From IMG/VR virus record IMGVR_UViG_3300025655_000169, positions 1-31,924 of that record: a stretch of DNA of 31,924 nt, one strand, 5' to 3'. Below the pieces are notes generated by a model. The model did no database searches, had not been told where the DNA came from, and saw only the letters and a list, made by a program, of their open reading frames with translations. Below are positions 8,127 to 16,200 of the stretch, in pieces. The stretch comes from a virus. Both the position numbers and the translations under genes were made by a program. Numbering within the stretch: the first letter of the stretch is position 1; the number at the start of each line of letters is the position of its first letter.

Positions 8127-8950
8127 TATCCATCGCATCCGGCACGGCCGCAGGGCTGAGCATGGGCGCAATCCTCGGCAGCCTGGCGGTGTCCACCATC
8201 GCGAGCGTGGTGATCGGCGAGATCACCGACTCCCCCATCCTGGGGGCGCTGGCAGGGTCCCTCGCCGGTTTCGGCATGAGTTCGCTGATGAGCACGGGCA
8301 CGGTGGCCGGGACTGCCGATGTGGCGGGCACGGCGATAGAGGGCGGGGCGCAGACCTTCGCCTACGAACCGGCGCCGGTAGGCGAGTTCACCCCGCTCAG
8401 CTCCGGCGCGGCGGGTGCCGAGGCCGTGGGCGCCCCGGTGATCGACATGTCGACCAACGCCACGCTGGGCGGCAGCACCGTCGGGGGCGGGGGCTCCCTG
8501 CTGGGCGGGAGCGGAGGGCTGATCGACGCGGTGAAGCAAGCGGGTTCGAGCCTGACAGACGGTCTGGGGCAGTTCTTCTCGGGGGACGGTGCGAAAGAGG
8601 GCCTGATGAAACTGGGCGGCGATCTTATGCAGGGCTACAGCAAGGGAAAGGAGCTGGAGGCCCAGCGCGAGATTCTCGATCGTGAGTACGCCGACAAGCA
8701 GAAGCTGAGCAAGTTCGGCCTGCGGCTCAACGACACCCGCGAGGACATGCCCAGTCAGCTGCAAGCCGGCTGGGACCGCATCGGGACAGTGTCGCGGCCA
8801 GACGGCTCCCCCGTCGTCAACACGGCGGCGCCCGGGCCCCTGCCCACCTCCGGCATGTTGAACACTTCGGCGCTGACCAATGTCAGCCCCAACTCCCTGC
8901 AGCAGGAAAACGCCCTGCTGCGTTCACTGTTGGCCGAGAGGACCGCATGA
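8102..8950 (+). CDS. putative internal/ejection protein with hydrophobic N-terminus
   Basis: 282 residues; the start at 8102 is supported by GAGGTG six bases upstream. Residues ~5-60 are rich in Ala, Gly, Ile and Val (AAIPAVVSIASG, ILGSLAVSTIASVVIG, ILGALAGSLAGFGM) and could insert in a membrane. The middle is Gly-rich and the C-terminus has a helix (KGKELEAQREILDREYADKQ). A small membrane-active protein before larger ejection proteins resembles the layout of T7 gp14 and P22 ejection proteins, so I infer a role in crossing the cell envelope. The family is not recognised with certainty. Confidence 0.5.
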   Translation: MAAAIPAVVSIASGTAAGLSMGAILGSLAVSTIASVVIGEITDSPILGALAGSLAGFGMSSLMSTGTVAGTADVAGTAIEGGAQTFAYEPAPVGEFTPLSSGAAGAEAVGAPVIDMSTNATLGGSTVGGGGSLLGGSGGLIDAVKQAGSSLTDGLGQFFSGDGAKEGLMKLGGDLMQGYSKGKELEAQREILDREYADKQKLSKFGLRLNDTREDMPSQLQAGWDRIGTVSRPDGSPVVNTAAPGPLPTSGMLNTSALTNVSPNSLQQENALLRSLLAERTA

Positions 8951-9447
8951 TGGAACAGAAACAGCTGGCGCAGGAAGTCCCCAACGTGGACCGCGAGAAG
9001 GTCCAGACGATGTTCGACGCGGCCCTCGGCCTGGCCTACGAGAAGGGTTTCGATCAATTGGTGGACACCTTCAAGGGCGTGACTAAGCCGGGGCCCTTCT
9101 CCCGGCGCATGGCCGGTATCGTGGTGCCGCTGCTGGACACCGCAGAGGCTCAGGTCGGCGGCGCCAGCGACGAGGAACTCACTCTGGTGGGCCTGTTGTT
9201 GGTGGCACAAATTTACGCGGACATGCTCGAGGGGGAGGTGATCCCCGACGACAAACAGATGCTGCAGGCAGCACTGCAGATGACCGCGGCGCAGTGGCTG
9301 TCGAGCCACCCCGACCGGGTTGATTCGGAGGAGTTCAAGCAGGCGGCCGCCATGGTCGGCCAGCAAGGGCAGCCCCCCGCCGGTCCGCCCGGTAACGCAT
9401 CACCCATGCAGCAGGGGCTGATGGCCGCCCTGGGGGGTCCGCGATGA
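8947..9447 (+). CDS. hypothetical protein in the ejection-gene cluster
   Basis: 166 residues, starting in an ATGATG overlap with the upstream stop (8947, or 8950 for the second ATG). Mostly helical (REKVQTMFDAALGLAYEKGFDQLVDTF; LTLVGLLLVAQIYADMLEGEV), with a low-complexity C-terminus rich in Gln, Pro and Gly (QQGQPPAGPPG). No catalytic motif or clear membrane segment. Similar small helical genes lie between ejection-protein genes in podoviruses. It may be a minor virion part or an assembly factor for the giant protein downstream; this is inference from position. Confidence 0.45.
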   Translation: MMEQKQLAQEVPNVDREKVQTMFDAALGLAYEKGFDQLVDTFKGVTKPGPFSRRMAGIVVPLLDTAEAQVGGASDEELTLVGLLLVAQIYADMLEGEVIPDDKQMLQAALQMTAAQWLSSHPDRVDSEEFKQAAAMVGQQGQPPAGPPGNASPMQQGLMAALGGPR

Positions 9448-10205
9448 ATTACGGACTGATAGGTGCCATCGGGGGCCTCGGCAAGGGCCTTAGCAGCATG
9501 GCCGAGGACCGGCTGAAGGCGATCAGGGCCGAGCGCCTGGCCGACATCAAGCGGCGCTGGGACCGCGAGGACCAGGCGGAAGAACGCCGGTACACAGAAG
9601 GCCGTGACGCGGAGAAGTTCGCGCGAGACAGCGCCGAACATGATCGGCGGGCGGCACTCAAGGCTGACCTCGATCTGGAGAGCAAGAGGGCGGAACGGGA
9701 ACTTCCGCCGGGCCGACCGAAGAGCGTGGACCTCAAGCGCATGTACGAAGCTCAGTACATGACCGAGCAGGACGCCTTTGGCAACAAGCGCCTGGCCAAG
9801 GGAGCCCCCAGCTTCGCCGAGTTCTCGCGGCTCAACGGCGATGACGCCACGGTTTACCCGGAACTTGAGACGGGACCAGAAGAGCCCCCGGAGGCCAATC
9901 CAGAAGACCCCGGTCTGATGGATCGGTTGGAGCGCGGCTGGGAAGACCTGATCGGCGAGGACGACGCGGTGACATCGGCGAAGCCCCCGGCCCCAGCGGC
10001 GAAACCGCGGCCCCCTGTCGCCCCGACCACCGGCGTTATCGACAGCGTGGATAAGGCCAAGCGGTACATGTACAGCATGTTGGGCGCCATCGAGAAGATG
10101 GGCGGGACGCCCAGCCCCGCCGATATCGAAGAGGCCCGGCGCAGGATGCTGCAGCGTGCCACGCCTGAAGTACGTGAAACCCTCAAGAAACAGAACCTGG
10201 GGTAA
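9444..10205 (+). CDS. hypothetical protein, charged coiled coil, upstream of giant protein
   Basis: 253 residues, ATGA overlap with the previous gene. After a short Gly-rich start (LIGAIGGLGKGLSSMAED) the protein is a long, highly charged helix (residues ~20-90, many Arg, Asp and Glu), then a Pro-rich acidic linker, and a C-terminal helical segment (DKAKRYMYSMLGAIEKMGG; DIEEARRRMLQRA). The long charged helix suggests assembly or binding to another virion protein. Three bases separate it from the giant gene. The family is not recognised. Confidence 0.45.
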   Translation: MNYGLIGAIGGLGKGLSSMAEDRLKAIRAERLADIKRRWDREDQAEERRYTEGRDAEKFARDSAEHDRRAALKADLDLESKRAERELPPGRPKSVDLKRMYEAQYMTEQDAFGNKRLAKGAPSFAEFSRLNGDDATVYPELETGPEEPPEANPEDPGLMDRLERGWEDLIGEDDAVTSAKPPAPAAKPRPPVAPTTGVIDSVDKAKRYMYSMLGAIEKMGGTPSPADIEEARRRMLQRATPEVRETLKKQNLG

Positions 10206-10208
10206 AAA

Positions 10209-13200
10209 ATGGCCTTCGACTTTGATGCATTCGACGCGAGCTATTTCAACGAGAAGGCCGAGCCGCCTCCGGCGGACGTGCCCGAGGAGCGGTCCTGGGG
10301 CGAGGCGCTGTCCGATGTCGGCGCCGCTGCGGGTGCTGGCGCGGGGAGCCTCGTCAGCGGCATCGGCAGCTTGGCCGGTGTCGTTACGGGCGACATGGAT
10401 AATGGCTCGGCGCTGCGCGAGATTGGCGACCGCACCAGCGAGTACTGGGGCGAAAAACAGTCGGATTACATCAAAGCGAAGAAAGACAGGCGCAAGGACG
10501 CCGTGGCCCAGGCCGGGGACCAGTGGGGCAAGCTCGGCACGTACCTGTGGGAGACCGTGCAGGAACCCGCACTACTGATGGACTTCGCAGCGGAACAGGT
10601 GCCCATGTTTGTGCCCGGGGGCGCCGCTGGGCGCCTTGTCGGCGCGGGCGCACGGACCCTGGGGGCAGGGGAGACCCTGGCCAAGGGCGCAGCCACGGCC
10701 GCGGCCGTGGGTGTCGGTACCGGGCAGCAGGCCGGCGACGTGGCCGGGAGCACCTACGAGCGCCTGATGGAGTTGGACGAGCGCACATGGGCCTCCAACA
10801 AAGACTACCAGCGCTATCTCGCCGAGGGGGCCACCACCGCCGAGGCGAAGAAGCAGGCGGCGCAGGGCCTGGTAGAGGCGGCGACGGCGGCGGGCACCCT
10901 GGTATCCCTGGGTACTAACCTGCTGCCCGGGGCCCGGGCGATTGAAAAGGCGCTGGCCGGCGGCAAGCCGTTGACCGGAAACGTCATAAAGCGCGTGCTG
11001 ACGGGCGCGGCCGGCGAGGGCCTGCAGGAGGCCGCGGAGGAGTCCTCCGGGCAGCTGGCGGGTAACCTGGCTGTGCGCCAGGTGGACCCCACGCAGGCGA
11101 AGTACGAGGGCGTGGGCGAGGCGGCCGGCGCCGGGCTGCTGTCCGCGGGCTTCGGCGCCGTGTCGGGGCTGCGCAAGGGCGACGCGCCACCGCCCCCGGG
11201 GGGCGACGCCGATAAGGACGTCTCCGCGCTGGTCGGCGCCGTCGACGCATCGGCAGGGAATCAGTCTGCGCCTGTTCAGCCACAGCCTGCAGTTGGCGCG
11301 ATCCCGGCGCTGGGCACGGGCGCCTATGAGCATGTCGGCCCCTTCGGCGTCGGACCCAAGGGGCAGCCCATCGGCACCTTCCGCGACACCGCCACCGGGG
11401 AGGAGGTGCAGGCCATGTACAGCCTGTTCCAGGGGCCCCCCGGCTTCGAAGCCCCCGGCACTGAGACGAAGAGCGCCATCAAATTCGACAATGAAGGGCT
11501 GCCACCGGCTGACGTCGGCGCGATGGCACAGGACCCTAACATCGAGCTCGGCCCGGAGCAGCCGGCGATGCAAGCCCGGCGCGATCTGCAGGACCTTATC
11601 GCGGCCAGCGAAACGGCCCGCGATCCGGCCACCGTCGCGGCACTGAAGGAGCGCGTGCGCCCGCACCTAGCCGGGGCCCCTAACACCGTGGACCATCGGG
11701 CAGCCACCCAGCTGTTCAATGACCTGGCCGCCAAAGAGGCCAACCTCGGCGCCGCGGCGGCGGCCGACACCGTCGCCATGGGTGAGATGGCGCGCCAGCG
11801 CCAGGCCCAGGAGGCTGATAAGTTGGCTCAGGTGGAGCAGGCCTTCGCCCAGCGCCAGGCCCAGCAGGAGCAGCAGAAGGCCCGCGAGAGCGCTATCGCG
11901 GCGGGCCAGCGCGGCGCGCAGCAGGCGGCCGAGCAGTGGGCGATATCCGAGACCCAGGAGCCCCCGGCGAACACGGCCATGGGCGACGCGCTGCGCGTGG
12001 CCCAGGAAGAGGCCGCCCGCAGGCAGGCGGCACAGGAAGTGGCCAGCGACCGACGCGCCGTCGTCGATGCCGGCTACGCGGCGCAGGAGGCCGACACAGC
12101 CGCCCAGGTCGAACAGGGCATGGCAGAGCTTGAGGTGCGCCGCAACGCCTCAGACGCGAGCAGACGGGCCGCACAGGAGCCTTTCAACCCGGCGATGGCC
12201 GAGGCGATGCTGGCGGCCAGAACTCGCGCCGCGCCCGCCGCGTCGCCTGAGACAGCGCCCAACGCCGCGGCAGATCGGGCGCAGGGAATCGCCGGCGCGC
12301 GCCCGGCGCCAGACGTCGCGCAGGAACTGCCCGCCATGCAGGAACAGGCCGATGCGCTTCCACGCCGCGGCGACCGGGCCTCGTTCGCCGACGACATGTC
12401 GTCGCAGCTGGCCTGGCTGAACGCCCGGGCGCAAGCCGTGGGCTTCGCCAACGTCGATGAGATGCTGGCCTCCGACATGGCGCAATTCCAAGAGCTGGCC
12501 AGGCAATGGCGCGACGAGAACCCCATGCCGCGGCAGGCGCCCAGCACCGTGGAGGGCGTGCGCGAGGAGCTGTCCCAGGAAATCGGCGGGTTCCGCGTCA
12601 ACGAGGCGCAGAAGTCCGGGCTAATTCGGATCGTGAAGAACGCCGCCGAAGTGACCTCGGAGGCGGTGCGCAACGCGATCGGCGCCGATGCCGACGTCGC
12701 CGCGGTGTGGGACGGGCAGTCGATGTGGCTGCTGGCCGACAACATCGCGCCGGGTGAATCGGTGCCCAAGATGCTGCACGAAGCGAAGCACGGCGGCACG
12801 GATATCTGGGGCGAAATGGACGACGTGCAGGCGGAATTTGATCGCCTGTTGGCGGAAGGGGATGCCGCGGCCCTGTCGGCGCAGGCCAGGGCGGAGGCCG
12901 ACCCCGCCACCGCGGGCAACGCCAAACTGCTGCAGGACGAGCGCCTGGGCTATTTCACCGAGGAGGCCAGGGCCCGCATGGCGGAGGGCAGCCCGGTGAA
13001 ACTGTCCGAACGTGCGCGGGCCTTGTACCAGAAGATCATCGCCGCGCTGAAGGCGCGCATTCGCACCTCGCCGTTCATGCAGGCGATGGGCGGGCGGTTT
13101 ATCGACTTCAAGCTGACCGATGAGTATGCCGTGGCCCTGGCGCATCAGGCCCTGCGTGCGCTGGAGAAGCGTGTCGTCGGCAGTCACGGCGAGGCCGTCG

Positions 13201-16200
13201 CCCAGCAGGAGGTGCCCGTCGCCCAGCAGGAGGTGCCCGTCGCCCAGCAGGAGGTGCCCGCCGCCCAGCAGGAGGTGCCCGCCGCCCAGCAGGAGGCGCC
13301 CGCCGCCCAGCAGGAGGTGCCCGCCGCCCAGCAGGAGGACGTCGACGGCTACGCGGTAGCCGCTGGTTCTATCGCGCCGCGGTACTCTCTGAGCACTTGG
13401 AACGCAGAGTCGCAGGAAAAACTGCGCGCGGCGAACGAGCGTAACGGCCTGGTGGCACGGGAAGACCTCGACAAGTGGATCGAAGACATCGACTCGATGG
13501 CCGCCAAGGTACTGGCCAACAAGGACCTGCATTTCAACGCAAATCTGCTGTATGACCCGTTTAAGCCAAACAGTGACCCGCACTATAAGTTCTCGCTGGA
13601 CTTCAGCACCTTGTGCAAAAAGCGTCTGGTACTGCAGGCGACCCTGGAAGACATCCAGCTGAAGCTCGACCGTGGGCTGACCGCCACCGAGTTTATGCAG
13701 GTGCGCTCCAGGCTCAAGGCCGAGGGCTACACGGTTTCCTGCGGCGTGTGCTACGTCGACACCCGGCGCATGCACATGGGCAAGGCCATCGAGGAGTTCC
13801 TCGGTAAGGGTATCGCAGAGATCGCAAAGATGTCCAAGTCGGTCGACTATGAGGCTGCCGCCGCCTCGAAGATCACCGCGAAGATGGCCACCGACCCGGC
13901 GCGCCAGGACGAGTTCAAGGAGAAGTTTCCCGATGCTTACAAGGTGTGGAGTTCGTACACCCGCAAGCTTAAGAAAAAGCCAGGCGGCACTCCTGCCGCC
14001 GCCGACCTGAAGCGCGCCTTCGCCGAGTTCAAGCAGCTCAAGACGCCAGGGGCCATGAAGCGGCGCGCTGGACTGGCCGACGCGCGCGAGGCTTTCGACA
14101 CCATCCACAAGGTGCCGAAGCACCTGTTCCTGTCTCAGGAAGGCCTGGATAGGATGAAGGCCGACTACAACGACGCCTACCGAGTCTTCATGGGCTACCT
14201 GAACCCGCAGGCTATGAAGACTCCAGAGAGCCGCACTGAGTACACCAACCAGATACTGGAGCACTACACCGATCGCCGTGGCAGGGTGAGGCAGGCGGCG
14301 GTCGACGCCGTTAACGCCAAGTCCGGGCAGCGTTGGCAGTCATGGTCGGACTTCGAGCTAGTGCATGCCCTGGATGCCATGCAGGCGATTGCCGACATGG
14401 CCGTGGTAGGTCTGCACGGGCACACCTACACCAAGGTGCCGGAAATGCCCCGGGTGCTCGGCGACACCGGGCTGATGATCAACCTGTCACTGATCCCTCG
14501 CGGCAAGGGCCTGCGGTCGGACGGCTCCCTCGACTTCGACCCGGTGGAAGGCATGCCGTTCGATGTCGCCAGGCAGCTGCGCGCGCGCTACGGCCAGACC
14601 ACCGGCACCATCGCGATAGGCATATCCGACGAGCACATTCGCGCCCTGCTGGCGCACCCAGATATCGACTATGTCATCCCCTACCACGCCTCTGGGCTGT
14701 CTCGGGAGAATATGGCCCGAATGGAGGAAGGCATGGAGGGCTGGACCGACTACGCTCAGGTGGCCGGGATGCCGGGTAATTCGAACGACTCGCAAAAGGA
14801 GGTAGTGCTCGACAAGACGAAAGCGGCAGCGGCCGGGGCACAGGTGAAAGGCGGCATGGTGGAGTGGGGCCCCCTGGAGATTGAAAACTGGTGGGACAAC
14901 AACAAAACCGGCGAAGAGAACGCGGCCGAGTACCTGCGCCTGGTGCGCGAGGCCGGGCTGCGGCCTAAGTTCCCGATGTTCGTCAACGCGGACTACACCG
15001 AAGCCGAGCCGGGCTATTGGAAGCTGCTCGTCGACCGGCGCATGTACGACAACGAGGGTATCGGCATCGTGCAGGGCCCGGTGCGCCCGGAGTTCGACAT
15101 GGATGCCGTGCAGGACCTGCTGGCCAATTACAGCAAGGAGGACTACTCGGCGCCGCAGGCTATCGTGACGGACCTGGCCGACCAGATCGAGCGCGGCGAG
15201 AGCGGCGGCGTGCAGGTAGCCATGCCTGCCATTCGAAAGTCGCGCGGGTCCCAGGCAGGGGGCCCCGCGACAGAGGCCACGCGGCCGGACCGTAAAGTCC
15301 GCCGATCGCGTACGGCGCCATCCAGTATTGATTCGGAATACGAGGACGCCGTGGCCCGTGGAGATGCCGACGTAGCGGAGCAGATGGTGGTCGACAAGGC
15401 GGCCCAGGAAGGCCTCGAGCTGCTGGCCGATACCCCGGCCTATACGGTGCGCAGGGGCGCCTCCCCGAGGCGTACAGAGACGGCCTACAAGCTGTTCAAA
15501 ATGAAGCCGTCGCAACCCGGCAAACTGTTCCCCCTATTTGTGGAGGCTGGTAACGCCATCCCGACCGGGGTCTGGCTGGACGCCAGGGCGGGCCGTGAGG
15601 GACCACCATCCAAGACCGGGGTGCGGAGGGTTAAGTCCAAGCTCGGGGACCTGTCGTACCGCCCCGGGTGGCACGCAGGCGACGTGCCCCTAGCCACGCA
15701 CATCGGCGCAAAGGGCAAAGATGGGCGCATATGGGCGCGCAAGGACGATGAGGTCTGGGTCGAGGTCGAGGTAGCCGCCGATGACGGCGGCCGATACCAG
15801 GCCATGGCGAATGAGAACGGCCGCCGCGGGGACGGCACCGTGTCGGCTGCAAAGGCCGATATCAAGGAGATGCCAGTCGACGGCATGTACCGCTACAAGA
15901 CCAACCCGAACATGACCGGCGAATGGATCATCTCCGGGTCCATGAAGATAAACCGCGTGCTGACTGAGGACGAGGTAAACGCCTTGGTGCAGGAAGCAGG
16001 GCTTGAGCCCATGCCCTGGGAGGGCGGCCCCTCGGACAGTAGACGATACGGCGTTGAGCCCGGAGATACGGTTGCGAGCGGGAAGGTGCCGGGTGTGACC
16101 TACGACGATAACGGCGACCTGATACCGCTGAGCCAGCGCATGGACCCCGCCAACCCCGACATCCGCTTCAGCCGAGGTCCCGGGCCCGCCGGTCGGGCTG

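Noticed and set aside
12621-14264. 547-codon open frame on the minus strand opposite the giant gene
   Set aside because: It is antisense to conserved motifs of the giant protein, has LLLGGGHLLLGG runs that mirror the AQQEVP repeat, and lacks a ribosome site. It is a high-G+C shadow frame.
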